A stretch of DNA of 64,000 nt, from NCBI GenBank assembly GCA_947505245.1, contig CANNIZ010000011.1, positions 1-64,000 on the forward strand, given 5' to 3'. Of the stretch, positions 20,265 to 28,401 are shown in pieces. Each line of letters begins with the position of its first letter. Position 1 is the stretch's first letter. This stretch comes from Pseudomonadota bacterium. GTDB taxonomy: Bacteria > Myxococcota_A > UBA796 > GCA-2862545. Below the pieces are notes generated by a model, which saw nothing but the letters and a program-made list of their open reading frames with translations, was not told the DNA's origin and made no database searches. The position numbers were made by a program, and so were the translations under genes.

Positions 20265-21233
20265 TTACGGGTCGTCGGAAGCCGTCAGGTACCGCGCGAC
20301 CGGCTGAAACACGCGTTCGGGTGACACGTCCGAGATGAACAGGTCCGCGTGCGAGATCGGCTCGCGCTCGGATCCGACGAGCAGGGACGCCGTCGGGCCG
20401 CGGGCGATGTCGAGCGCCACGAGCGCCGCGCTCGGCGGACAGATCCGATCGCCCGCGCCGACGATCACAAGCAGCGGACGATCGACGTTTGCCAGGGCCT
20501 TCGTCACGTTCACGTCGCCGAGGTGCAGATCGCCGCGGCGGATCCACTGCGCGAGCTCGGCGTTGATCAGCGGGTGGGGGTCTTCGATCGTGCGGACGAG
20601 CTCGCGGACGGGTTTGGTCCACGTGAGCTCGGGGTTGAGGTAGAAGCCCAGCGCACCCGGCGCGAGGGCTGCGACGATCGGCAGGCCGATGCGCGCGAGG
20701 CGTCGGGTTCCCTTGAGCGAGGCGCTTGGCGCGAACGGGCTCAAGCGCGCGAACGCGCGCACCACCGGGCTCTTCTCGGTCCACCGAAGCGGGGAGCCGA
20801 TCGACACGATGCGATCGACGCGGTGGTCGGGTACGGCGCCTGCGTACGCGTACAACAGCGCGCCACCGAGGCTGCAGCCGATCGCCGAGACGCGCTCGTG
20901 TCCGGTCGTCCGAGCGATGAAGTCAAACGTCGCGGGGAGGTCGACGAACGCGAAGCCGGACAAGGTGGGGGCCTCGGTGCCGGTGCGCGCTTTCGATGAC
21001 GTGTGGCCGCGCAGGTCGACCGACCACGGATCCAGCCCGGCGTCCAACAGGCGCTGCATGAACGAGCCCCCGCGGGGGTGGAATCGGAAGATGAACGAAT
21101 TCATTCCGAAGCCTGGAACGAACAGCACAGGGCGGCCCGGTCGGTGGCCCGGGCGGGTTCCGCGGAACAGCTCGAGCGACCAACCGTCGATCGTGCGGAC
21201 CTCGTGTCGCTCGACGTGCATCCCTGGGGTCAT
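20265..21233 (-). CDS. Alpha/beta hydrolase (PhaC/lipase-like)
   Basis: A 322-residue alpha/beta-fold hydrolase. Features in order: oxyanion strand 'VLFVPGFGMN' near 36-45; nucleophile elbow GCSLGG with Ser121; acid Asp262 in 'VGAGDRIC'; and His295 in 'SHADLF'. The overall pattern recalls PHA synthase-like or esterase proteins, but the nucleophile is Ser and not the Cys of PhaC, so hydrolysis is more likely than polymerisation. There is no signal peptide, so it is cytoplasmic. The start at 21233 is only 14 bases from the divergent start at 21248, so the two genes must have their promoters inside each other's coding sequence. An alternative ATG lies four codons in. Substrate unknown. Confidence 0.82.
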   Translation of the reverse strand: MTPGMHVERHEVRTIDGWSLELFRGTRPGHRPGRPVLFVPGFGMNSFIFRFHPRGGSFMQRLLDAGLDPWSVDLRGHTSSKARTGTEAPTLSGFAFVDLPATFDFIARTTGHERVSAIGCSLGGALLYAYAGAVPDHRVDRIVSIGSPLRWTEKSPVVRAFARLSPFAPSASLKGTRRLARIGLPIVAALAPGALGFYLNPELTWTKPVRELVRTIEDPHPLINAELAQWIRRGDLHLGDVNVTKALANVDRPLLVIVGAGDRICPPSAALVALDIARGPTASLLVGSEREPISHADLFISDVSPERVFQPVARYLTASDDP

Positions 21234-21247
21234 TACACGGGCGCCCG

Positions 21248-22153
21248 ATGGCGTCGAAGCCCCGATCGTCCGATGCGTCCAAAGGTTCCGCGATCGCAGC
21301 TGAACGCGCGGTCGTGCTCGCGAGGGGCGCAGGGCTCGAAGTCCGCGAGACCGAGGATTGGCGCGTCACGGCGGTCGGCCCCTCCGGGGCGGTCACCCTG
21401 CCAGTCCTCGCGTTTCGTGGTCCTGACCGCGCCGGTGAGCCGAAGTCGCTCGCGCGGCTCGCAGACCGCATCGCGTCGTCGCTCGGGGAGTGGCGGTTCT
21501 CCATGCACGTCGAGCGTCCGCTCCAGGCCGACGTAGACGTGGAGCCGATCGCGCGCGCCGCGCTGCTCTGGCGGATGGCGCTCGACAAGGGCGAGAAGCG
21601 TCGCCACGCGCGCTACTCCGATGACGACGCCGACATCGATCTCTCGGTGACCGAGCGGAAGGGCAGCGGCGGTATGCACGTAGGGCTCGGGCCGCTCGTC
21701 ACCGCCGAACGTCTCGTGGGGGTGTACGCCGCGTGTAGGGAAGCCGTCCGTGGCGTGGCGCCAGCTGGAGGGGACGTCGTCCTGGTGCTGCACGCGGATC
21801 CGGCCTGGTCGCTCCCACGGGGCTACGTGCTGGACATGTTGTACGGCACGCCTGAATGTGTGGTCGTCGACGACGGTTGGCGGGCCGCGTACCGACCGCA
21901 GACGTCCGCGCTGTTCGTTTGTGAGCCACGTCTGCTCGCGGTCTGGTTCGTCGCTGGTCCTGAAGGGCCGGGCTTTCACGCGACGGCGTTCGAAAACCCG
22001 TGGCACCCGCGGACCGGTTCGGTGACCCTGCCTGGCGGTCGCTGCGCGGCGACGGATCCGGCGTTTGCGGCGTCGCTGTTGAGGACGCGTCCGCCCGACC
22101 TGCGAGCCGTCGCGTTTTCGTCGCTGGCACCTACCCCCTGGAGCACGCCATGA
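21248..22153 (+). CDS. Conserved protein of unknown function
   Basis: A 301-residue soluble protein with no signal peptide or membrane segment. It has an alpha/beta composition, and the central '[24 protein letters not shown]' region and C-terminal Trp/Pro-rich strand are its most distinctive parts. No family was recognised. The stop codon lies inside the first copy of a 17-bp direct repeat that also carries the tdk start in its second copy, so the gene reads straight into tdk and they are probably co-transcribed. Confidence 0.6.
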   Translation: MASKPRSSDASKGSAIAAERAVVLARGAGLEVRETEDWRVTAVGPSGAVTLPVLAFRGPDRAGEPKSLARLADRIASSLGEWRFSMHVERPLQADVDVEPIARAALLWRMALDKGEKRRHARYSDDDADIDLSVTERKGSGGMHVGLGPLVTAERLVGVYAACREAVRGVAPAGGDVVLVLHADPAWSLPRGYVLDMLYGTPECVVVDDGWRAAYRPQTSALFVCEPRLLAVWFVAGPEGPGFHATAFENPWHPRTGSVTLPGGRCAATDPAFAASLLRTRPPDLRAVAFSSLAPTPWSTP

Positions 22154-22176
22154 TGCGAGGGAGCACGCCATGATGC
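22140..22176 (+). repeat. 17-bp tandem duplication at the tdk start
   Basis: GGAGCACGCCATGATGC occurs at 22140-22156 and again at 22160-22176, a 20-base period. The first copy contains the stop of the upstream gene; the second contains the tdk start (ATGATG). The copies are out of frame with each other, so only the second supports tdk. Confidence 0.9.
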
Positions 22177-22811
22177 CTCGTCCTGTGCCGCACGGAACCG
22201 GTTGGATCGAGGTGATCACCGGCTGCATGTTCTCCGGAAAGACGGAGGAGATGATCCGTCGCCTTGTGCGCGCTCGCATCGCTCGCCAGCGGGTGATCGT
22301 GTTCAAGCCGGCGATCGACACGCGCTACGCTGTCGAAGAGGTCGTCACCCACGACAAGGTGCGCATCCCGTGTATCCCCGTCGCGAGCGTCGCCGAGATC
22401 CTTACCCGCGTCGGAGACGCCGAGGTCGTCGGCATCGATGAGGCCCAGTTCTTCGACCTCGAGCTCGTCGTGGTCGCGAACCGCCTCGCTGACGAAGGGC
22501 GTCGCGTCATCGTCGCCGGGCTCGACCAGGACTTCCGCGGCGAGCCCTTCGAGCCGATTCCGCAGCTCCTGGCGGTGGCGGAGTACATCACCAAGAACCT
22601 CGCGGTGTGTATGGTCTGCGGCGCGCCCGCCGACCGCTCCCAGCGCCTCGTCCGCCGCGACGCGCGGGTCGTCCTCGGCGCTCATGACGTCTACGAGGCC
22701 CGCTGTCGCGCGCACTGGCGGCCGGAAGCGTTTGAAATTGCGCAGGAAGATCTGCCGCTTCCTGGCGTGTCGTCGGGCGACGAGCCCGGCGGCTCGCAGG
22801 ATGGGGCATGA
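22170..22811 (+). CDS. tdk: Thymidine kinase (type II, TK1-like)
   Basis: A 213-residue kinase that phosphorylates thymidine to dTMP in the salvage pathway. The P-loop GCMFSGKT lies at 18-25. The 'DEAQFF' Mg/lasso region is present, as are '[13 protein letters not shown]' and the zinc-binding Cys pair 'CMVCG' with a later 'ARCRAHW' (Cys and His). Length is normal for bacterial TK1-type enzymes. The start is ATG at 22170 (a second ATG follows at 22173). The stop overlaps the next lipoprotein start by ATGA. Confidence 0.95.
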   Translation: MMPRPVPHGTGWIEVITGCMFSGKTEEMIRRLVRARIARQRVIVFKPAIDTRYAVEEVVTHDKVRIPCIPVASVAEILTRVGDAEVVGIDEAQFFDLELVVVANRLADEGRRVIVAGLDQDFRGEPFEPIPQLLAVAEYITKNLAVCMVCGAPADRSQRLVRRDARVVLGAHDVYEARCRAHWRPEAFEIAQEDLPLPGVSSGDEPGGSQDGA

Positions 22812-23125
22812 TGCGCGCCTGGGGAGGGTCGATGCGTCGGGTCGTGGTGCTGCTGTTTGCGGCGGGGTGTGGCTACCCGGCCGAGGATTTCCGGGACGAC
22901 TACGTCGCGTCGTACTGCGCGTGGGCGGGGGACTGCCACTGGTACGAGTCGGCCGCCGTATGCGCCGATGCGTATGCCGAGTGGGCGCCCGCGGAGGGCG
23001 ACTGCTACGATCCAAAGGCCGCGAAGGACTGCATCGACGCCCTGGAGTTGCTGCAGTGCCCGGACGCAGAAGCCGCGGTCGACTTTCCTGACGCCTGCAA
23101 CGCCGTCTACCTTTGTGCGGAGTGA
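22808..23125 (+). CDS. Small Cys-rich lipoprotein
   Basis: A 105-residue lipoprotein. A signal sequence ends in lipobox FAAGC (Cys21). The mature part holds seven further cysteines ('[11 protein letters not shown]', 'AVCADAY', 'GDCYD', 'KDCID', 'LQCPD', 'DACNAVYLC'), probably forming disulfides in the periplasm or at the cell surface. The start overlaps the tdk stop. It is a paralogue of the next gene, with the same lipobox and a similar cysteine layout. Function unknown; this style of small Cys-rich lipoprotein is common in myxobacteria. Confidence 0.7.
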   Translation: MMRAWGGSMRRVVVLLFAAGCGYPAEDFRDDYVASYCAWAGDCHWYESAAVCADAYAEWAPAEGDCYDPKAAKDCIDALELLQCPDAEAAVDFPDACNAVYLCAE

Positions 23126-23129
23126 TCGG

Positions 23130-23507
23130 ATGAGACCCACGTTTCTGGCGGCCGCCCAAGGTGGCCTGGTGCTTTTGTTCGCGGCTGGCTGTTCGGTGGA
23201 TTCGACCGAATTCATTTCGAAGTATGCCGAGGCGGAGTGCGAGTTCGCGATGCTCTGCTACGAGCCGTCCATCCTCCAGTTCAACGGCTGGAGCGACGCC
23301 GCCGAGTGCGTGACGGAGCGGGGCCCCGAGCTCACCGGGGACAGCCAGGACTGCACCTACGACAAGAAGAAGGCAAAGGCCTGTCTGAAGGCGATGAAAG
23401 ACCTGCCCTGCCCGACGGAGGGCGACCCTGTCGTGCCCGAGATCTGCACGCAGGTGTTCACCTGTGATGGCACCGGAACGCCCGACACCGACACCGACAC
23501 GCCATGA
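23130..23507 (+). CDS. Small Cys-rich lipoprotein, tandem paralogue
   Basis: A 125-residue lipoprotein with lipobox FAAGC at about residue 21. The cysteine pattern resembles the preceding gene ('AECEFAMLCYEP', 'AECVTE', 'DCTYDKKKAKACLKA', 'LPCPTE', 'EICTQVFTC'). The C-terminus is a Thr/Asp repeat tail ('DTDTDTP'). The start at 23130 is four bases after the previous stop; this choice gives a proper signal peptide. The stop overlaps the next start (ATGA). The two genes probably arose by duplication. Function unknown. Confidence 0.7.
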   Translation: MRPTFLAAAQGGLVLLFAAGCSVDSTEFISKYAEAECEFAMLCYEPSILQFNGWSDAAECVTERGPELTGDSQDCTYDKKKAKACLKAMKDLPCPTEGDPVVPEICTQVFTCDGTGTPDTDTDTP

Positions 23508-25318
23508 TCGCCCCATGGATGGTCGCCGCTCTCACGGCGACAAGTCTCGCAGCCGCGCCGAAGGCTTCCAGCGAGCTCAAGAACGCAGACGGCGTGAAGT
23601 TCCCAGCGGCCAACGCGTTCGACGGGAGCCTCGCCACCGCGTGGTCGGAGGCCGAAGACGGCGCCGCGGGTGCGTGGATCGAGCTCAAGCTCGACAAGCC
23701 CGCCGAGATCGGCTCGGTGTCCGTGTGGCCCGGCAACCTCGTGGACGGTCGGAAGTCGTTGAAGGAGTACGGGCGGCCGAAGTCGATGACGGTGGTCGTG
23801 TCGACCAAAGGCGAGCCCGTGACCGTTCAGGTCGTCGTGCCGGACCTCGTCACCGATGGCCCGCAGCGGATGGACATCGCGCTGCCCGAGCCGGTCGAAG
23901 CCACAGGCGTGCGCGTCACCATCGACGATGGCGGCGACGGCTACGTGTACTCCGGGACGTACATCGCAGAGATCGGGTTTGATCTCGGCCGGTCTTCGCA
24001 GCCCGAAGCGGTCGACAAGCAGCGCGAGTGGCTCGCGGGCACCGCGTCGGAGTCGGCGCGCAAGAAGAACGAGGACGCCGTCATCGGCTGGTACGAGCTC
24101 GCTGCCAACGCCCCGCTCGGCGACGTCGCGATCCTGTCGAAGATCATGGGGCAGGCGGCGGATGGGGCGCCCTTCGCGCGCGATCACGCGAAGAACGTCC
24201 CGCTGGGGTGGCGTATGCAGGCCATCCCGGCCGACGAGACGGCGATTGACGCGCTGCTCAAGCTGAAGAACCCGAACGCGATCCCGGCGATGGCGCTGGC
24301 GGCGCTGCGAACCCCTGGCAAACGCGGTCGCGAGTTGAGCGAGCAGGTGGAGTACTTCGAGGCCTACGCCGAGATGCTCGGGGGTGGCCGCAAGAACGTG
24401 CCCGCGTGGGGCGACACGGGCTGGGAGGGTGGCGCCCTGCGCGCGTATGGCGAGCCCCTCCCGGTGATCGTGGACGTGTCGGGCAACGTGCTCGTCGCTG
24501 ACGTCGGCAACAGCCGGGTGCAGCGGTTCGGCGAGCGCGGTGTCGTCGACAAGGCGTGGGGCGGCGCCGAGCCCGGCATCACCGACGCCTGGTTTCCCTC
24601 GCGCCGGAAATTCTACGTGAGCGGAGCGGCTCCCGGCGACGAGGCGGGTCGGTTCGAGCTCCCGGTCGACCTGACGCGCGTTCCAGGAAAAGACGCGGAT
24701 GGCTTCGCGGTGCTCGACGCGCGCGGTCGCGTGCGGGTGTTCGACGAAGCCGGGGCGCCCAAGGCGAGCTGGAAGCTTCGCACGGACGACGTCGTCGATT
24801 CGGGTGTGGGCGGCGCGGCGTTTCTCGAGTTCGTCGGCGGCAAGCTCGTGGCTTCGTGGGCCGACGAGGCGTTCGTGTATACCCTCGAGGGCGAAGAGGT
24901 CGCCAAGTTCAAGATCACCGACGGCTCCCCCAACGGCGCCACGGCGCTCAAGGGCGGCAAGGTCGGGTTCATCCTCGCCGACAAGCTCGTGATGTACAGC
25001 CTGGACGGCTTTCGTCACGGGGAGGTCCAGGGCTCCGGCGCCGAGCGCGGCGAGGGCTACGAAGACTGGGACGCGACGCTCGATTTGAAGGCGAAGCTCT
25101 GGTTCCTTACGGACGAAGGCACGCTCATCAAGTACAAGAAGCCCGGAAAGGTCGACTGGGCCGTGCAAATCGAGGGTGCCCCGTTCGACCACCCGCGGAT
25201 CGCCGTGAAAGATGACGTCGTCTGGGTCGCCGACCGCGATCACGTCACGCGCGTGGACGCCCTCGAGCTTCACCTGAAGATCGTGGCCGCCGCCGAGGCT
25301 GCGAAGGCGGCGAAGTGA
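23504..25318 (+). CDS. Secreted discoidin-like / NHL-repeat-like protein
   Basis: A 604-residue exported protein. The signal peptide ends near residue 18 ('ATSLAAAPKA'). Residues about 20-165 resemble a discoidin / F5-8 type C or NADase-type glycan-binding fold ('NAFDGSLATAWSE', 'WIELKLDKPAEIGSVSVWPG', 'VRVTIDDGGDG'). Residues about 320-600 show beta-propeller strands, including one NHL-like repeat ('NVLVADVGNSRVQRFGE'). This suggests a surface glycan-binding module joined to a propeller. Both ends overlap neighbouring genes (ATGA at the start, GTGA at the stop), so it belongs to a coupled lipoprotein operon. No enzymatic motif was recognised. Confidence 0.65.
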   Translation: MIAPWMVAALTATSLAAAPKASSELKNADGVKFPAANAFDGSLATAWSEAEDGAAGAWIELKLDKPAEIGSVSVWPGNLVDGRKSLKEYGRPKSMTVVVSTKGEPVTVQVVVPDLVTDGPQRMDIALPEPVEATGVRVTIDDGGDGYVYSGTYIAEIGFDLGRSSQPEAVDKQREWLAGTASESARKKNEDAVIGWYELAANAPLGDVAILSKIMGQAADGAPFARDHAKNVPLGWRMQAIPADETAIDALLKLKNPNAIPAMALAALRTPGKRGRELSEQVEYFEAYAEMLGGGRKNVPAWGDTGWEGGALRAYGEPLPVIVDVSGNVLVADVGNSRVQRFGERGVVDKAWGGAEPGITDAWFPSRRKFYVSGAAPGDEAGRFELPVDLTRVPGKDADGFAVLDARGRVRVFDEAGAPKASWKLRTDDVVDSGVGGAAFLEFVGGKLVASWADEAFVYTLEGEEVAKFKITDGSPNGATALKGGKVGFILADKLVMYSLDGFRHGEVQGSGAERGEGYEDWDATLDLKAKLWFLTDEGTLIKYKKPGKVDWAVQIEGAPFDHPRIAVKDDVVWVADRDHVTRVDALELHLKIVAAAEAAKAAK

Positions 25319-26517
25319 TCGCGCTGGCCTTCCTGGTCGGTTGTGGCGGGAGCAGCGAACCTGCGGCTCTCGCTCCGCTCGGGGCCACGCCGGACTTCGC
25401 GCCGGTCCCGATGACGCGGACTGCAGCGTTCCCAGCGCCGATCGCGCTGGATGCCGGCGCGCTTCGAGCACGCGAAACGTTGCACACCCTGCTGGTTCAG
25501 CGGGCGACCGACCCGATGAACCCGTGGGCCGTGAAACACGCGTGGATCGCACTCGGCGCCGACGTGAAGGTGTCGGACGGCAGCGACAGCGTCGACGCGA
25601 TGTTCCAGCGGTGGGCGAAGCCCGTCCGGCTCGCGGACCGCGATCTCGTCGAGTTCCCCGCGAAGGGCGAGGGCGACGACGTCCGGATCGAGCCGCACAC
25701 CGACCTGCTGTTGAAGGGCCTCGCAGAGTCCGGCGTGTCGCCCAACCGCGTCGTCTCCATTGCCGGCGTCGCGCACCCGATCGGCGACCTCTGGCGTTCG
25801 AGCCTCGCGCGCACGTGGGTGGACGGGGATCAGCTGTGGACGACCTCGTGGAACGACACACCGTGGACGTTGTACGGCCTCGCCGCCTGGGCGCCGCCGA
25901 ACCTGACGTGGACGGCGGAAGGTGCCCACCCGATGACGATGAACGGCTTCACACACGCCGTGGTCGTGAAGCTCGGCGCGGAGACGAAGTTCCTGCGGGA
26001 CGCGGAGGCCACTGGCGCACCGGTCGAGAAGCGCAAACAGGGGATCTTCGCCTATACGTGCGGCGGCGCGCACCTGCTTCAAGGCGCCGCGTTCGCGGTC
26101 GCGCGCGGCTTCGGCGAGCCAGAGGACCGGGTCGCCATCCAAGGTGAGGTCGGAGCGCTCTACTACCGGTACGACGTCGAGATGAAGTCGGTCGACGACG
26201 CCCTGGCGGCCTATCCACAGTACGAGGTCGTGCTGCTCGTTCAGCGCGCGAAGTGGCTCGGCCACTTCCTCGAGACCGCCTCCGAGCTCGCAGCCTATGG
26301 CTTCTACGCGCCCGACGACGCTCAGAAGGCGGTGTTGCAGCGCGCCGTCGCTGACCTTGCCGACACCGTGGAACGCACCGAGCGGGCCGGGATCTACGAC
26401 CATCTCGATACGCTGCAGGCCAAGGAGCGGCAGACCTATCTGGACGTGCTCGGCGACGGCGCCCACGCGCTGCATGGACTCGATTTGGTGTCTGGCGCCG
26501 CCACCGTCAGGTACTGA
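25315..26517 (+). CDS. Lipoprotein of unknown function
   Basis: A 400-residue lipoprotein with GTG start and lipobox LVGC (Cys10), overlapping the previous stop by GTGA. The mature protein is mainly alpha-helical, with a 'YTCGGAHLLQG' segment near 245 and a long helical C-terminus. No family recognised. It is last gene of the tdk-lipoprotein string. Its last 11 bases overlap the 3' end of the convergent alcohol dehydrogenase gene, so transcription from both sides collides here. Confidence 0.65.
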   Translation: MIALAFLVGCGGSSEPAALAPLGATPDFAPVPMTRTAAFPAPIALDAGALRARETLHTLLVQRATDPMNPWAVKHAWIALGADVKVSDGSDSVDAMFQRWAKPVRLADRDLVEFPAKGEGDDVRIEPHTDLLLKGLAESGVSPNRVVSIAGVAHPIGDLWRSSLARTWVDGDQLWTTSWNDTPWTLYGLAAWAPPNLTWTAEGAHPMTMNGFTHAVVVKLGAETKFLRDAEATGAPVEKRKQGIFAYTCGGAHLLQGAAFAVARGFGEPEDRVAIQGEVGALYYRYDVEMKSVDDALAAYPQYEVVLLVQRAKWLGHFLETASELAAYGFYAPDDAQKAVLQRAVADLADTVERTERAGIYDHLDTLQAKERQTYLDVLGDGAHALHGLDLVSGAATVRY

Positions 26518-27664
26518 GGAGGATCTTTCCGTCGACGCGGGACGTGCTCCGCGCGAGCGCCGCGAGGGCGTCGTGCAGCGGTGCGCGGTGCGTGATCATC
26601 GGCGTCGGGTCCAGGCGACCGCGCTCCATGAGGCGGAGGATGGACGGGAAACACCCGCCGCCGGCGTGCCCGCGGGATCCCGCGATGCGCGCGCCGCTGC
26701 TTACCAACCGATCCAGCTCGACGGGCGCGTAGCCGCCGGTGCGACCGAGGTAAACCATCAACCCGCCTGGCGCGAACGCCTGCTCGATCTCGGGCATCGT
26801 CGCGCGCGCCGCGCCCGCCGCCTCCACCTGTACATCGGCGCCCCAGCCTCGCGTGAGCTCGCGGACGAGCTCGGACGGGGAGGGGACGTCCCGCAGATCG
26901 AGGGCCACGTCCGCCCCGCAAGCCTTGGCGACGGCGACGCGCTCCGGGACGACGTCGAACGCGATGATCAACGCCGCGCCAGCGAGGCGGGCGAGCAGGA
27001 TCGCGCCGAGCCCGATCGGCCCGCAGCCATAGACGACCACGTACGCACCCGGGCGGAACCCGCCCCCGGCGACGAACATCCCGTTGTAGGCGCACCCGAT
27101 CGGCTCCACGAGGGCGCCGCGATCGAGCGCTGCGTCGGATGAACCGAGGGTGCCGGCGAGCGCGTCGAGCGACCACAGGTGCCGCTCGTGCACCGCGAGC
27201 GCGTCGGCATAGGCCCCGGGCGCGGAGAACCCGGTCATTTCGAGCCGCGCGCACTGGTTGGGCAGGCCACGACGACACGCCTCACACGTGCCGCAGTACA
27301 ACATGCCTTCGCCGCAAACCAACATGCCGGGCCGCAGGTCGCGCACGGCGGCTCCGACCGCCACCACCTCGCCGGCATCCTCGTGTCCGAGGACACACGG
27401 GAAGCTTGCGGGCCCGGAGAACAGGATGTAGCCCTGCTCATCGGTCTCGTAGCAGTGCGTGTCCGATCCGCACACGCCGCAGCGCCGAACGCTTACGACG
27501 ACGTCGTGGGCGCCTGGCGTCGGGTCCGGCACGATTTCGCGCCGGAATTGCGGGTTGCGCCACACAGAGGACGCGACGCGGGCCTTTCGGGACGCGAATT
27601 CGCTCTCGGTTGCGCGGTACCCTGGCCGCGGCGCCCAGTCGCAGGTCTGTACGAGGGCGTTCAC
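26507..27664 (-). CDS. Zinc-containing medium-chain alcohol/polyol dehydrogenase
   Basis: A 385-residue MDR-family dehydrogenase. The catalytic zinc site is 'CGVCGSDTHC' and 'GHEDAGEVVAVG'; the structural zinc loop is 'CGTCEACRRGLPNQC'. The Rossmann motif is 'VYGCGPIGLGAI'. The family oxidises alcohols, polyols or formaldehyde adducts with NAD(P). The N-terminus has about 40 extra residues ahead of the catalytic domain. The GTG start at 27664 overlaps the upstream gene's stop. Substrate not predictable. Confidence 0.88.
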   Translation of the reverse strand: MNALVQTCDWAPRPGYRATESEFASRKARVASSVWRNPQFRREIVPDPTPGAHDVVVSVRRCGVCGSDTHCYETDEQGYILFSGPASFPCVLGHEDAGEVVAVGAAVRDLRPGMLVCGEGMLYCGTCEACRRGLPNQCARLEMTGFSAPGAYADALAVHERHLWSLDALAGTLGSSDAALDRGALVEPIGCAYNGMFVAGGGFRPGAYVVVYGCGPIGLGAILLARLAGAALIIAFDVVPERVAVAKACGADVALDLRDVPSPSELVRELTRGWGADVQVEAAGAARATMPEIEQAFAPGGLMVYLGRTGGYAPVELDRLVSSGARIAGSRGHAGGGCFPSILRLMERGRLDPTPMITHRAPLHDALAALARSTSRVDGKILLST

Positions 27665-28260
27665 AGGTCGCGCTTCCCGCGTTTTGGTGCTTCCTCGGGC
27701 GCGTCGGGGGCCTTCGCCGTGGACGCGGGCGGGCGTTGCGTGGGCGCGCTCGAGTCGGGAAGCCGCCCCGTGAGCGCCGCCGCCGTTCTCGCCGAGATCG
27801 GGCGCTCGGAAGGCGCGGGGCGTGGCAGGCCGAGGCCGTGCACGATGAGCTCTTCGAGCCCCCGCTCGAACAACGGCAGCTGCTCGACCCGACCCAGACG
27901 GTGGAACTCGAGCACCCAACGGCCGTCGAGCGCGCGCTCGGGCCAGGCGACGTGCGTCTCGGCGACGGGCCACCCTTCGTACGTGACGATGACGCCTTCG
28001 TCGCTCGCTCGAAATCGAACACCGCGTCCCGCGCTGGTCAGCACCAGCGAGGCATCGGACAAGTGCGCTTCGATCGGGTCAACCTGGCGTGCAAAAGCTT
28101 GGAGGCGCTCGAACAGGGCAGCGCGCGCTTCGTCCACATCGACCTTCGGGGCCGACGGGGTGCTCTGAATCTCGACTTCCTGGTCCTCCAGCGCCTTGCG
28201 GAACCGGTCTGCGAGATCGTCGTCCTTCGGCGGCAAACGCCCTCCTGCACGTAGGGTCAT
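27661..28260 (-). CDS. Conserved protein of unknown function
   Basis: A 199-residue soluble protein. The N-terminal half is helical and acidic ('DDDLADRFRKALEDQEVE'). The middle is beta-rich ('RGVRFRASDEGVIVTYEGWPVAETHVAW'). The C-terminal 50 residues are Pro/Ala/Arg-rich and probably disordered. No family recognised. It is divergent from the dnaK-like gene and coupled to the alcohol dehydrogenase by a GTGA overlap. The start may instead be the ATG at 28266, two codons upstream. Confidence 0.6.
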   Translation of the reverse strand: MTLRAGGRLPPKDDDLADRFRKALEDQEVEIQSTPSAPKVDVDEARAALFERLQAFARQVDPIEAHLSDASLVLTSAGRGVRFRASDEGVIVTYEGWPVAETHVAWPERALDGRWVLEFHRLGRVEQLPLFERGLEELIVHGLGLPRPAPSERPISARTAAALTGRLPDSSAPTQRPPASTAKAPDAPEEAPKRGKRDL

Positions 28261-28314
28261 GATCATTGGAGGCGGGGGAAAAAATTTCACCAGCGCTCGC
28301 GTCCGCGTGCCCCG

Positions 28315-28344
28315 TTGACCGCGTTTCGCCATACATGCTATGCC
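28315..28344 (+). promoter_or_regulatory. Probable promoter of the dnaK-like gene
   Basis: TTGACC and TATGCC hexamers are separated by 18 bases, with a TGC just before the -10. It lies 58 bases upstream of the start in the divergent intergenic region. Confidence 0.45.
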
Positions 28345-28401
28345 GGACGGCGTTCGGGCGTCAGTTGCGTCCGCGTTTACGAAGGATTCGGGCGACACCA
28401 C

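Noticed and set aside
20265-21233. PHA synthase (phaC)
   Set aside because: The nucleophile is Ser121, not Cys, and no phasin or phaR gene is near; a hydrolase call is safer.
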